From Flavobacterium tiangeerense (GTDB lineage Bacteria; Bacteroidota; Bacteroidia; Flavobacteriales; Flavobacteriaceae), in contig NZ_VLKO01000002.1 of the NCBI RefSeq assembly GCF_007830355.1, positions 1 through 64,000 on the forward strand: 64,000 bases of DNA, read 5' to 3'. Shown in pieces: positions 55,006 through 64,000 of this stretch; positions within the stretch are counted from its first letter, which is position 1; every line of letters starts with the position of its first letter. A program made the position numbers and the translations under genes. The notes under the pieces were generated by a model, which saw only the letters and a list, made by a program, of their open reading frames with translations, ran no database searches and had not been told where the DNA came from.

Positions 55006-56097
55006 TTATTTTAACAATGATACAATGGCATCCACAATGTCTTTTGTTGCATTAGGTTTAGCCAATTTTTTCATGTTATTACTCAAATTTATTTGAAGTT
55101 GATGATCATGAATAAGTTTATTGAAAACAGACTCAAACTTTGTATCTAACTCACTTTCCTTAATGAGCAAAGCTCCACCATTATCTACAATTGCTTTACC
55201 ATTTTTGGTTTGATGATCTTCGGCTACATTTGGCGATGGTATAAAAATTGTGGGTTTAGCTACCAAGCACAATTCAGATACTGATGATGCACCTGCACGC
55301 GAAATCACAAAATCAGCAGCAGCATAAATTAAATCCATCCTGTCAATAAACGAAACTACTTGAACGTTTTCTCTATCAGAAAAGTGTTTGTACTCTGCCA
55401 TGTAAAAATTACCACATTGCCAAAAAACTTGTACTCCTGAGGCAATTAAAAAATCAAGTTCATTTTCAATAAGCTGATTAATACGTCTTGAACCTAAACT
55501 CCCTCCTAAAACGAGAAGTGTTTTTTTATTATCGTCTAGATTAAAATAAGACAAAGCTTCACTTCTTTTTGAATCAATATCCAAAAGATCTTGACGCACC
55601 GGATTTCCTGTTAGAATGATTTTGTCTTGTGGAAAAAACCGTTCCAGATTTTCGTATGCAACACAAATTTTACTAGCTTTTTTACTCAATAATTTATTTG
55701 TAATTCCTGGAAAGGAATTTTGTTCTTGAATCAAGGTAGGAATACTACTCATCCCTGCGGCTTGCAATAATGGTCCACTTGCAAATCCACCAGTACCAAT
55801 GACAACATCTGGCTTAAACTCTTTTATAATTGATCTAGAGCGCCACAGGCTAGAAAGTACTTTTACAGGAAACAAAATATTATCAAGAGTTAATCTACGT
55901 TGTAATCCTGAAATCCATAATCCTTTTATAACATAACCTGCTTGAGGTACTTTTTGCATTTCCATCTTGTCCTGAGCTCCAACAAATAAAAATTCAGCAT
56001 CTGGAAAACGCAATTTTAATTCATTAGCAATAGCAATGGCCGGATAAATATGTCCGCCAGTTCCTCCGCCGCTAAGTATGAATTTATATTGTTTCAT
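55006..56097 (-). CDS. murG: UDP-GlcNAc:lipid I transferase MurG
   Basis: 363 residues of GT-B fold. The N-terminal [11 protein letters not shown] (10-20), [18 protein letters not shown] and the C-terminal donor site [26 protein letters not shown] are typical, as is EDHQTKNG. It makes lipid II from lipid I at the inner face of the membrane. It follows ftsW by 19 bases. Confidence 0.98.
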   Translation of the reverse strand: MKQYKFILSGGGTGGHIYPAIAIANELKLRFPDAEFLFVGAQDKMEMQKVPQAGYVIKGLWISGLQRRLTLDNILFPVKVLSSLWRSRSIIKEFKPDVVIGTGGFASGPLLQAAGMSSIPTLIQEQNSFPGITNKLLSKKASKICVAYENLERFFPQDKIILTGNPVRQDLLDIDSKRSEALSYFNLDDNKKTLLVLGGSLGSRRINQLIENELDFLIASGVQVFWQCGNFYMAEYKHFSDRENVQVVSFIDRMDLIYAAADFVISRAGASSVSELCLVAKPTIFIPSPNVAEDHQTKNGKAIVDNGGALLIKESELDTKFESVFNKLIHDHQLQINLSNNMKKLAKPNATKDIVDAIVSLLK

Positions 56098-56116
56098 TTT
56101 AAAAAAATTTCGAATC

Positions 56117-57409
56117 CTATTTATTAAACACTGCCTTCATAGGATTTGTAGCTTTATCCTCTATCGAATAATCCTGCACCAATTCGTACTCCTCATCAAG
56201 CTCTCTATCAATAAGTTTTTGCAACGCTTCTTCTCTTTTTGCAGCATCCTTTTTTTCTTCTGCTATTTCTTCTTCTTTTTTGGTCACGCTAATAATGATT
56301 CCTAATGCAAAACATGTCATCCAAATGGAGCTACCTCCACTACTTATAAGCGGCAACGTTTGCCCTGTAACAGGCAATAGTTCAACAGCAACTGCCATAT
56401 TTACCATGGCCTGAAAAACCATTGGAAAACCTAAACCTACGACCAGTAATTTCCCAAAAAGAGTATTTGCTTTGTGAGAAGCAACAACAAAACGAAATAG
56501 CAACAACAAGTACAAGACAATTACTCCAACTCCGCCCACAAGACCATATTCTTCAATAATAATTGCATATATAAAATCAGATGAAGATTGCGGTAAAAAG
56601 TTTTTTTGGACACTTTTACCTGGCCCTAAACCGTACAGCTTTCCTGATGCGATTGCAATTTTTGCTTTCTCTATTTGGTAATCATCTTCTCCAGGTTTAT
56701 CACTGGTGAAATTTTCAACTCTACTAATCCACGTATCCACACGGTTGGGAAATGCATCAGGAAAAGTCTTTGCGATAATCATGAAAAAAGCTAACATCAC
56801 AACTCCAGAACCAATAACAATACCCATGTATTTCAATGGATATTTGCCTATAAAAACTAGCATCAACACCATAGAAAAAATAAGGGCTGTTGTACTGAAA
56901 TTTGCAGGCAAAATAAATATTAACGTTATAAAAACCGGCAACCATAGCTCCCACACAGAGGCTTTAAATGTTAAGAGCTCAGTTCTTTTTTTTGATAAAA
57001 AACGAGCTACAAATATAAACAACACCATGGAGGCAAGAGTTGAGGGCTGAAAAGTAACACCAATGAAAGGAATTTGAATCCATCTACTAGCATTAGCACC
57101 TGCAATTACTGTGCCTTTGAATAATGTAAACGCTAAAAGCAACCAAACAAAGTACAAGGACCCCTTTGCAATAGCTTTGAAATAATGATAAGGTACTTTG
57201 TGCACCATAAAAATTATTGTAAATCCTATTGCAATATGAACAATGTGTTTTACCAGATATCCTAGCGTATTCCCATCTCCTTTTCCTATGTAAGCCAAAT
57301 TACTACTCGCACTAAAAACAGGCATAAAAGACAACAAGGCTAATAAGGCCACAAATGACCAAATCCCTTTATCCCCTTTTAAATTGCTTATTAGTTTTTT
57401 CATTTTCAT
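56117..57409 (-). CDS. ftsW: septal peptidoglycan polymerase FtsW
   Basis: 430 residues with about ten membrane helices. SEDS-family marks are [20 protein letters not shown], the [15 protein letters not shown] loop, [22 protein letters not shown] and the late [18 protein letters not shown]. It polymerises lipid II at the septum together with the ftsI-type transpeptidase. A second ATG two codons downstream (57403) could be the true start. A charged cytoplasmic tail of about 50 residues ends the protein. Confidence 0.97.
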   Translation of the reverse strand: MKMKKLISNLKGDKGIWSFVALLALLSFMPVFSASSNLAYIGKGDGNTLGYLVKHIVHIAIGFTIIFMVHKVPYHYFKAIAKGSLYFVWLLLAFTLFKGTVIAGANASRWIQIPFIGVTFQPSTLASMVLFIFVARFLSKKRTELLTFKASVWELWLPVFITLIFILPANFSTTALIFSMVLMLVFIGKYPLKYMGIVIGSGVVMLAFFMIIAKTFPDAFPNRVDTWISRVENFTSDKPGEDDYQIEKAKIAIASGKLYGLGPGKSVQKNFLPQSSSDFIYAIIIEEYGLVGGVGVIVLYLLLLFRFVVASHKANTLFGKLLVVGLGFPMVFQAMVNMAVAVELLPVTGQTLPLISSGGSSIWMTCFALGIIISVTKKEEEIAEEKKDAAKREEALQKLIDRELDEEYELVQDYSIEDKATNPMKAVFNK

Positions 57410-57482
57410 TCTTTGTTACCAATTCTAATCCTTTTATAGCAGAGGAATAAACTGCCCTTTACCACTTTAAAACACTATTTGC

Positions 57483-58814
57483 TTACAAACTTTTAACTGC
57501 TTGTTTAAATTGTTTACCCCGATCCTCATAGCTTTCAAATAAATCAAAACTAGCACAAGCAGGAGACAATAATACAGTATCTCCTTTCTCTGATAAGCGC
57601 TGTGCCATTCGAACAGCATCGCTCATAGAAGTTACCTCAACCATCATGTCTACTACATTACCAAATGCGTCTATAATTTTTTTATTATCAACTCCAAGAC
57701 ACACAATTGCCTTAACTTTTTCTCGAACTAAAGACATTAATTCATTGTAATCATTCCCTTTATCAACACCACCAACAATCCATACTGTGGGTGCATTCAT
57801 ACTATCTAAAGCAAAAAAAGTAGCATTTACATTTGTAGCCTTAGAATCATTAATGTATTGAATGTTTTGAATCTTCAAAACCTTTTCTAAACGGTGCTCA
57901 ACTCCTTGGAAATTTGACAAACTTTCACGGATAGTAGCTTTTCGAATTTGCATTAATTTTGCTACTGAAGTGGCTGCCATTGCGTTTTTCATATTATGTT
58001 TTCCCTCTAAGGCGATATGCTCTGTATCCATTGAAAAATCCTCTCGGTTAATTTTAATTTCCATTTTATTTTGTATTATGTAAGCTCCTTCGTTGAATGT
58101 TTTTGTCAATGAAAAAGGAATTAATTTTGCTTTTGTTTGATGAGTTGTTAACCAATTACTGATCGCTTCGTCATCTGCGTCATAAATTAGATAATCCCCC
58201 TCTGTTTGATTCATTGTTATTCTAAACTTTGAATCGATATAATTTTCATATTTATATTCGTATCGATCTAAATGATCTGGACTAATATTCGTAATTATTG
58301 CAATGTGTGGCTTGAAATTAAACACACCGTCTAGTTGAAAGCTGCTCAATTCAAGCACATAATAATCAAACTTATTATCCGCTACTTGCCAGGCAAAACT
58401 TTTACCTATATTTCCTCCTAAACCTACATTTACTCCAGCTGATTTCAACAAATGATACGTAAGCATGGTTGTAGTTGTCTTTCCATTACTACCCGTAATT
58501 CCTATAATGGTAGCATTTGTAAAAGGAGCAGCAAACTCAATCTCTGACATTACCGAAACACCTTTTTCTACTAGTTTTTTAACAATAGGAGATTTATCAG
58601 GAATACCAGGGCTTTTCATAACCACATCGGCATTCAAAATCAAATCCTCAGTATGCTTTTCTTCTTCCCACGGAATTGAATTGAGAGATAAAACCTCTTT
58701 ATAATTCCCTTTTATTTTACCAAAGTCAGATACGAAAACGTCGTACCCTTTCTTTTTTCCTAAAATTGCAGTTCCAATACCGCTTTCTCCTCCACCAAGA
58801 ATAACTAGTCTCAT
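57483..58814 (-). CDS. murD: UDP-N-acetylmuramoylalanine--D-glutamate ligase
   Basis: 443 residues. Motifs: the start LVILGGGESGIGTAILG, ATP loop GSNGKTT (108-114), FDYYVLELSSFQLDG, TNISPDHLDRY, and a C-terminal NDSKATNVNATFFAL with VWIVGGVDKGNDY. Adds D-glutamate to UDP-MurNAc-L-Ala. Its start faces the four-helix gene and an A/T-rich repeat upstream; the distance to mraY in a cluster without this insert would be much smaller. Confidence 0.98.
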   Translation of the reverse strand: MRLVILGGGESGIGTAILGKKKGYDVFVSDFGKIKGNYKEVLSLNSIPWEEEKHTEDLILNADVVMKSPGIPDKSPIVKKLVEKGVSVMSEIEFAAPFTNATIIGITGSNGKTTTTMLTYHLLKSAGVNVGLGGNIGKSFAWQVADNKFDYYVLELSSFQLDGVFNFKPHIAIITNISPDHLDRYEYKYENYIDSKFRITMNQTEGDYLIYDADDEAISNWLTTHQTKAKLIPFSLTKTFNEGAYIIQNKMEIKINREDFSMDTEHIALEGKHNMKNAMAATSVAKLMQIRKATIRESLSNFQGVEHRLEKVLKIQNIQYINDSKATNVNATFFALDSMNAPTVWIVGGVDKGNDYNELMSLVREKVKAIVCLGVDNKKIIDAFGNVVDMMVEVTSMSDAVRMAQRLSEKGDTVLLSPACASFDLFESYEDRGKQFKQAVKSL

Positions 58815-58822
58815 GTAATTTT

Positions 58823-58855
58823 AATTAAAAATTGAGAATTAAAAATTAAAAATTT
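58823..58855 (+). repeat. inverted repeat, left copy, beside the four-helix gene
   Basis: A 33-base A/T-rich unit (AATTAAAAATTGAGAATT at its start). Its inverted partner is at 59282-59314, with about 28 of 33 positions equal. The two enclose the gene at 58925-59278. Confidence 0.65.
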
Positions 58856-58924
58856 GTTAGCAACTCCACGGAATTAGCTCTATAACTTCAATTTTATGAC
58901 ACACAATTAATTATTTAACTATTT

Positions 58925-59278
58925 CTATATTTTCGATTTCAACGTTATTATAATCTTTGCAACTATTTTGCAAATTTCCTCTGCTTCAGAACATATACTT
59001 TCAAATTCATGAAGAGAGATGTAATCTGTTTCTTTTAATAATTTCAACCAATATATCGTCTCTCTAGTTTCTTTATAAGCGATTTCTAACTTAAACAAAA
59101 ACTCTTTATCAGATCTCCCTCCTATAGACTCCTCAATATTTGCTCCTATTGATGTCCCACTTCTCAAAATCTGTTTACTTAACACAAACTCCTTTTTTAT
59201 CGTAGTTAAGTACTTATATAAATTAACTATCCTAACTGCAAAAAGAAATGATTTTTGTTGAACAATATTTTCTTTCAT
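58925..59278 (-). CDS. four helix bundle protein (23S rRNA intervening-sequence family)
   Basis: 117 residues predicted as four helices. Family marks are FAVRIVNLYKYLTTIKKEFVLSKQILRSGTSIGANIEESIGG read in parts, followed by LFKLEIAYKETRETIYWLKLL. Such proteins were first found inside insertions of 23S rRNA genes and also occur free in Bacteroidetes; function unknown. Here the gene sits between mraY and murD, where cell-wall clusters have no gene, and is bounded by inverted repeats. It reads in the direction of the operon, so transcription of murD can pass through it. Confidence 0.92.
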   Translation of the reverse strand: MKENIVQQKSFLFAVRIVNLYKYLTTIKKEFVLSKQILRSGTSIGANIEESIGGRSDKEFLFKLEIAYKETRETIYWLKLLKETDYISLHEFESICSEAEEICKIVAKIIITLKSKI

Positions 59279-59281
59279 TAG

Positions 59282-59314
59282 AGAATTTTAATTTTTAATT
59301 CTGCATTTTTAATT
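59282..59314 (-). repeat. inverted repeat, right copy, beside the four-helix gene
   Basis: Inverted partner of 58823-58855, directly upstream of the four-helix gene and close to the mraY stop codon. Confidence 0.65.
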
Positions 59315-59319
59315 GGAAC

Positions 59320-60549
59320 CTATCTCAATTTTAATGTAACTATGGACAGAATGGCTAACATGATGGCTACAATCCAAAAACGGGTAACTATTTTACTTTC
59401 ATGATATCCCTTCTTTTGATAATGATGATGTAATGGGGACATCAAAAATATTCTTCGGCCTTCGCCAAAACGTTTCTTGGTATACTTAAAATAACTCACC
59501 TGAAGTACTACCGAAAAATTTTCGACCAGAAAAATTCCGCATAACAATGGGATTAGCATTTCCTTACGAACTGCAATTGCTAGTACAGCAATAATACCCC
59601 CAATAGTCAAACTTCCCGTATCTCCCATAAATACCGATGCTGGATACGAGTTATACCAAAGAAACCCAATTAAAGACCCTACAAATGCCGCTATAAAAAC
59701 CGTCATTTCTCCCGAATTGGGGATGTACATAATATTCAAGTAATTGGAAAAAATAATGTTTCCCGAAACAAATGTAAAAATACCCAACGCGAGCACTGAA
59801 ATGGCCGATGTTCCTGCAGCAAGACCATCTATACCATCTGTTAAATTAGCACCATTTGAAACAGCTGTGATAATAAAAATTACCACCGGGATAAAAATTA
59901 ACCACGCCCATTTCTCATATCCTTCTCCTGTCCAAGCTAAAACTTCAGCGTAATCAAACTCATTATTTTTAAAAAACGGAATTGTAGTTGCTGTTGATTT
60001 CTCTTCAATAGGTGCTGGCAACACAACAGTGCTAGTAGGTGCTCTAAAAATATCTGATGTAGACGTATCTGTACGTACAGTAACACCCGCATGAAAATAA
60101 AGAACTGTCCCTACTATTAATCCTAAACCTACTTGTCCTATTACTTTAAAAATTCCTTTTAAACCTTGCTTGTCTTTTTTAAAAATCTTAATGTAATCAT
60201 CAATAAACCCTATTGTTCCCATCCAAAGCGTGGTAACAATAAGCAATACAATATAAATGTTATGCAGTTTTGCAAAAAGTAAAACCGGAACAAGCGTTGC
60301 AAATATGATAATCAAACCACCCATGGTAGGGGTACCCGCTTTTTCATTTTGACCCGCTAAACCAAGCTCTCTAACCGTTTCTCCTACTTGCTGTTTTTGT
60401 AAAAAGCGAATGATTCGTTTACCATAAATAGTAGACAATAATAGCGATAACATTAAGGCTAATGCTGATCTAAAAGTAATGTACTGAAAAACTCCTGTTC
60501 CAGGAACATCCATCATTTTGTCTAAATATTCAAATAAATAATACAGCAT
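59320..60549 (-). CDS. mraY: phospho-N-acetylmuramoyl-pentapeptide-transferase
   Basis: 409 residues with about ten membrane helices. Conserved parts are [31 protein letters not shown] with the paired aspartates, [26 protein letters not shown] and the late [12 protein letters not shown] with its histidine row. It joins UDP-MurNAc-pentapeptide to undecaprenyl phosphate to make lipid I. The loop of about 60 residues after residue 160 is longer than in E. coli, as usual for Bacteroidetes. Confidence 0.98.
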   Translation of the reverse strand: MLYYLFEYLDKMMDVPGTGVFQYITFRSALALMLSLLLSTIYGKRIIRFLQKQQVGETVRELGLAGQNEKAGTPTMGGLIIIFATLVPVLLFAKLHNIYIVLLIVTTLWMGTIGFIDDYIKIFKKDKQGLKGIFKVIGQVGLGLIVGTVLYFHAGVTVRTDTSTSDIFRAPTSTVVLPAPIEEKSTATTIPFFKNNEFDYAEVLAWTGEGYEKWAWLIFIPVVIFIITAVSNGANLTDGIDGLAAGTSAISVLALGIFTFVSGNIIFSNYLNIMYIPNSGEMTVFIAAFVGSLIGFLWYNSYPASVFMGDTGSLTIGGIIAVLAIAVRKEMLIPLLCGIFLVENFSVVLQVSYFKYTKKRFGEGRRIFLMSPLHHHYQKKGYHESKIVTRFWIVAIMLAILSIVTLKLR

Positions 60550-60623
60550 ATATCTTTGTTTATCTGGTTAACTGTTATTTTGTTTTTTCTTATGGATCGT
60601 TTTAAATACTAAACGATGTGAAA

Positions 60624-62087
60624 TTATTTTCCTAATTGTTCTAATAGTTCTTTTACTATTTTCATATCGTCAAAATCATGACGAACACCATTAATTTCTT
60701 GGTATGTTTCATGACCTTTACCTGCAATCAAGAGTATATCATTAGGCTGTGCTAACTGACACGCTGTTTTAATTGCTTGCATTCTGTCTGTAATAGAAAT
60801 TGTTTTCTTAAAATGATGTGGAGCTACTCCCTTTTCCATTTCATAGATAATTTCTAATGGATCTTCACTCCTTGGATTATCCGAAGTGAAAATAGCTTTG
60901 TCACTTAAGCTTGCAGCAATATCAGCCATTACTGGTCTTTTTGCTTTATCCCTGTCACCCCCACAACCCACAACCGTAATCAGCTGCTCGTTTTGAGTAC
61001 GAATGGTGTTTATTGTTTTCAAAACATTATCAAGAGCATCTGGTGTATGAGCATAATCTACTATAGCAGTCACATTAGAATTCGATACTATATATTGAAA
61101 CCTGCCTGAAACACTTTCTAAATTAGATAACAACCTAAGAACTTCTAAACTATCAAGTCCTAATTCTACAGCGGTACCGTAAATTGCAAGCAAATTATAC
61201 GCATTGAAATCTCCAATCAATTTAACCCAAACTTCATGACCGTTTATTTTTAATAACAATCCTGATAATTGATTTTCTAAAATTTGTGCTTTATAATCGG
61301 CATAGGTTTTTAAGGCGTACGTTTTTTTATTAGCAACGGTATTTTGTAACATGACAGATCCGTTTTTATCGTCAGCATTGGTGAGGGCAAAACCAGTTTT
61401 TGGCAAACTATCAAAAAAAGCTTTTTTAACATCTCTGTATTCAGCAAATGTGGGGTGATAATCTAAATGATCATGAGACAAATTGGTGAAAACCCCACCT
61501 GTAAAATGCAATCCTTCTGTTCTCTTTTGATGAATTCCATGCGAACTCACTTCCATAAAACAATATTCAACACCACTTTCTATCATTTCATTTAAGTAGT
61601 GGTTTATTGTTAACGAATCTGGAGTGGTATGAGTAGCTTTATACTCTTTCTCATTCACCATGATTTTTACTGTAGAAAGCAATCCTACTTTATACCCAGC
61701 ATTTTTAAACAATTGGTATAATAAAGAGGCAATAGTGGTTTTACCATTAGTACCTGTAATACCAACTAATTTTACTTTTTGCGAAGGCGAATCATAAAAA
61801 TTTGCAGCCATGCAAGCCAATGCTGAATTTGTATCTTGAACCTTTATAAACGTTACTCCTGGCGCAAGTACTAGTGGCAATATTTGACAAACTATTGCAG
61901 TGGCTCCCTGTTGGATAACTTTGTCAATATAATCATGACCGTTTGAAACTGTACCGTAAATAGCAACAAACACATCTCCTGCAAGAATCTTTCTAGAATC
62001 GAATTCTATTTTATTCACAGGAATATCTGTAAGACCCGTTACCGAATCTATAGCTACTTTGTATAATATGTCTTTTAGTACTTTCAT
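60624..62087 (-). CDS. murE: UDP-MurNAc-L-Ala-D-Glu:meso-diaminopimelate ligase
   Basis: 487 residues. ATP loop GTNGKTT (112-118), CFMEVSSHGIHQKR, FTNLSHDHLDYH, IVDYAHTPDALDN and the substrate-selecting DNPR in TSDNPRSEDP, which indicates meso-diaminopimelate rather than lysine. Adds the third amino acid of the stem peptide. Its start overlaps the end of the penicillin-binding protein gene by 4 bases. Confidence 0.98.
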   Translation of the reverse strand: MKVLKDILYKVAIDSVTGLTDIPVNKIEFDSRKILAGDVFVAIYGTVSNGHDYIDKVIQQGATAIVCQILPLVLAPGVTFIKVQDTNSALACMAANFYDSPSQKVKLVGITGTNGKTTIASLLYQLFKNAGYKVGLLSTVKIMVNEKEYKATHTTPDSLTINHYLNEMIESGVEYCFMEVSSHGIHQKRTEGLHFTGGVFTNLSHDHLDYHPTFAEYRDVKKAFFDSLPKTGFALTNADDKNGSVMLQNTVANKKTYALKTYADYKAQILENQLSGLLLKINGHEVWVKLIGDFNAYNLLAIYGTAVELGLDSLEVLRLLSNLESVSGRFQYIVSNSNVTAIVDYAHTPDALDNVLKTINTIRTQNEQLITVVGCGGDRDKAKRPVMADIAASLSDKAIFTSDNPRSEDPLEIIYEMEKGVAPHHFKKTISITDRMQAIKTACQLAQPNDILLIAGKGHETYQEINGVRHDFDDMKIVKELLEQLGK

Positions 62088-64000
62088 GATAACTCTAATA
62101 ATATTGTTGCATTTTTCACTACATTTTCACCTGCTTGCAACGACTGTTTTTTTACTTTTCCTACACCTACAACTTTTACTTTCATCCCTAAATTTCCAAG
62201 AAGCGCTACAGCATCCATGCCTGACATTCCTTTAAGATTAGGAACTACTTTCTGCTTTTTCTGAACTTTTGAATAGTAGGCCTCATAGCTTTGTTCTTGC
62301 TTATCAATTTTCCTGTCAAGATTTTTTATGGTATTGGTTGAAGGAGCATCGGTAAATATTTTTTGTGCAATTCTTTTAAAAACTGGCCCAGCCACATCAG
62401 CACCGTAATAATTATTAAGCGCAGTATTGGGCTTATGCACCACCACTATACAAGAATACTTAGGATTATCAGCTGGAAAATAGCCCACAAAAGAGGAGGC
62501 GTAATACATTCCTGTTCTTCCTGCTTTACCATAGTTTACCTGTGCCGTACCGGTTTTTCCTGCCATTGAAAAATCTTTAGAAAACAATTTAGATCCCGTT
62601 CCTTTTTTCACCACATTAGCCAAGACTGCTTTGAGTTTAACAATGGTTTCCTTAGAACAAATTTTAGGGTTCAAAACTTCTTTCTCGTATTTTTTTATGG
62701 TTCTATTCCACTCTTTTATTTCAGATACAAATTGTGGTTTTACCATTTCCCCATCATTTGCAACGGCATTATAAAAAGCTAATGTTTGCATTGGTGTAAT
62801 ATGCACTCCATATCCAAAAGCCATCCAAGGCAATGATATTTTAGACCAACTCCTATCTGTAGGTTGAGGCACATAAGGAATTCCTTCCCCCTTTATTGAA
62901 AGTCCTAATGTTTTATTAAGTCCATAATTATTAAGGTGATTTACAAACTGTGACGGATTTTCTTTGTATGCATTATAAACCGCTTGAACTAATATTGTAT
63001 TAGATGAAACCTCAAAACCTCTAGCCAGAGAAATTTTGCCGTATCCACCTTCATGAGAATCTTCTACTTTTTTTCCAAAATAAGTTATCACCCCGTTTTT
63101 ACTATCATAAATTGCACTTGTATCTACTTTTTTATCATCTAACAATGCCATTAACCCTGCTAATTTATATGTAGAACCAGGCTCATGAGACTCTGCTACA
63201 GCGTAATTTGTAGTTTCATAATAAGTTCCGTCATTGGCTCTTCCTAAATTAGAAATTGCTTTAATATGACCCGTTTTAGTCTCCATAACTACTACTGATC
63301 CATGATCTGCTTCATAAGACTCCAGTTGTTTCAATAAAGCGTGATGTGCTATATCCTGAATATAAACATCAATAGTTGAGATCACATCATAACCGTCTTG
63401 AGGATCAACTTCATTAACATCTCTAATTGGTTTCCACTGTCCTTTAGCAATTTTTTGTTTTAAAATCTTGCCGTCTTTCCCATTCAAATATTTTCTAAAA
63501 GCCCATTCTATCCCTTTTCCATCAACAGATTGACCATTATGAGTACGTTCGTACCCTACTGTTCTTTCGGCAATTTTACCTATGGGATGCTCCCTAACAG
63601 TTTCTTGCTCTATAATAATCCCGCCTTTATAAGCTCCCAAATTAAATAATGGAAAACCTTTAATTTTAAAATAAGAAGTATAACCTAGTTTACGACCTAT
63701 TAAATAATATCTATTCTTGTTGGCACGTGCTTTTCTTAATTCATTTTCAAAATAGCTAGATGTTTTACCCAAGACTGTTGCTAAAGAGTCTGAAAGCGAT
63801 TTTACATTCTTTTCAAAGACTTCGGTTTTGGGTGCAACGGCATCAAAACGTATTTCATAATTAGGAATTGACGTAGCCAATAGACTGCCATCAGCCGAAT
63901 AAATATTTCCTTTATTTGCTGGTATTACAAAGTTCCTTACCGTTCTTTCTTTGGCTAATTTGCGATAATAATCTCCCTCAACCCATTGAATATTGGTTAA
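62084..64000 (-). CDS. ftsI: division transpeptidase FtsI / PBP (5' end outside window)
   Basis: The frame stays open to the last base of the window, so at least 638 residues are seen and the N-terminus with its membrane helix is missing. The pedestal domain comes first (RNFVIPANKGNIYSADGSLL), then the transpeptidase domain with EPGSTYKLAGLMALL (active serine and lysine in STYK), VSSNTILVQ (SxN) and AGKTGTAQVNY (KTGT). A single PASTA domain closes the protein (VVPNLKGMSGMDAVALLGNLGM). It cross-links septal peptidoglycan with FtsW. A TTG at 63880 is internal and not the start. Confidence 0.95.
   Translation of the reverse strand, partial: LTNIQWVEGDYYRKLAKERTVRNFVIPANKGNIYSADGSLLATSIPNYEIRFDAVAPKTEVFEKNVKSLSDSLATVLGKTSSYFENELRKARANKNRYYLIGRKLGYTSYFKIKGFPLFNLGAYKGGIIIEQETVREHPIGKIAERTVGYERTHNGQSVDGKGIEWAFRKYLNGKDGKILKQKIAKGQWKPIRDVNEVDPQDGYDVISTIDVYIQDIAHHALLKQLESYEADHGSVVVMETKTGHIKAISNLGRANDGTYYETTNYAVAESHEPGSTYKLAGLMALLDDKKVDTSAIYDSKNGVITYFGKKVEDSHEGGYGKISLARGFEVSSNTILVQAVYNAYKENPSQFVNHLNNYGLNKTLGLSIKGEGIPYVPQPTDRSWSKISLPWMAFGYGVHITPMQTLAFYNAVANDGEMVKPQFVSEIKEWNRTIKKYEKEVLNPKICSKETIVKLKAVLANVVKKGTGSKLFSKDFSMAGKTGTAQVNYGKAGRTGMYYASSFVGYFPADNPKYSCIVVVHKPNTALNNYYGADVAGPVFKRIAQKIFTDAPSTNTIKNLDRKIDKQEQSYEAYYSKVQKKQKVVPNLKGMSGMDAVALLGNLGMKVKVVGVGKVKKQSLQAGENVVKNATILLELS

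Overview
The window comes from a low-GC member of the Bacteroidetes, almost certainly Flavobacterium or a close flavobacterial relative. The grounds are the gldKLMN gliding / type IX secretion cluster, an exosortase F locus, a short primary sigma factor without region 1.1, many Bacteroidetes-type TAnnTTTG promoter boxes just upstream of genes, and a flavobacterial gene order throughout. No rRNA operon, CRISPR array or intact prophage is present.

Layout. 1-1,300: edge of an ISAon1-type insertion sequence and a hypothetical membrane protein bracketed by inverted palindromic repeats. 1,443-10,517: accessory genes, namely an alpha/beta hydrolase / ECF sigma / membrane protein operon, a membrane-anchored AraC regulator, a beta-barrel protein, a secreted leucine-rich-repeat protein, pterin dehydratase, an acetyltransferase-like protein, and a lipid kinase divergent from an App1-type lipid phosphatase. 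10,551-13,982: ABC-F ATPase, DUF983 protein and FAD oxidoreductase. 14,069-22,567 (minus): topA, an arginase-fold protein that has lost metal ligands, then gldK, gldL, gldM, gldN. 22,953-29,695 (plus): miaB, a sigma-54 activator, lptE, a hypothetical protein, secG, groES, groEL. 29,963-34,785 (minus): a DedA protein, a three-gene metal-handling locus whose first gene is frameshifted, and the exosortase F pair. 34,863-39,081 (plus): GAF protein, MORN/TonB protein, rpsO, pnp. 39,170-45,162: a defence island (Abi/HEPN protein, type III methylase and type III restriction subunit) with two structured non-coding candidates. 45,383-47,404: rpoD and rpe. 47,432-49,202: M90-type peptidase, tRNA-Arg, GIY-YIG protein and YqeY protein. 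49,520-64,000 (minus): the division and cell wall (dcw) cluster ftsI-murE-mraY-[four-helix protein]-murD-ftsW-murG-murC-ftsQ-ftsA-ftsZ, with ftsI cut by the window edge.

How the genes work together. The dcw block makes and polymerises peptidoglycan precursor and builds the division ring. GldK-N form the core motor and ring of type IX secretion and gliding. SecG and LptE serve inner-membrane export and LPS assembly. The island adds restriction-modification plus a probable abortive-infection nuclease between pnp and rpoD.

The most interesting points are: a near-palindromic structure of about 160 nt directly in front of the type III methylase; a possible small RNA with its own promoter and terminator beside the Abi gene; a four-helix (23S intervening-sequence family) gene bounded by inverted repeats inside the mur operon; a GIY-YIG gene lying between a complete tRNA-Arg and a partial copy of it; and the arginase-fold protein upstream of gldK that appears to have lost three metal ligands.
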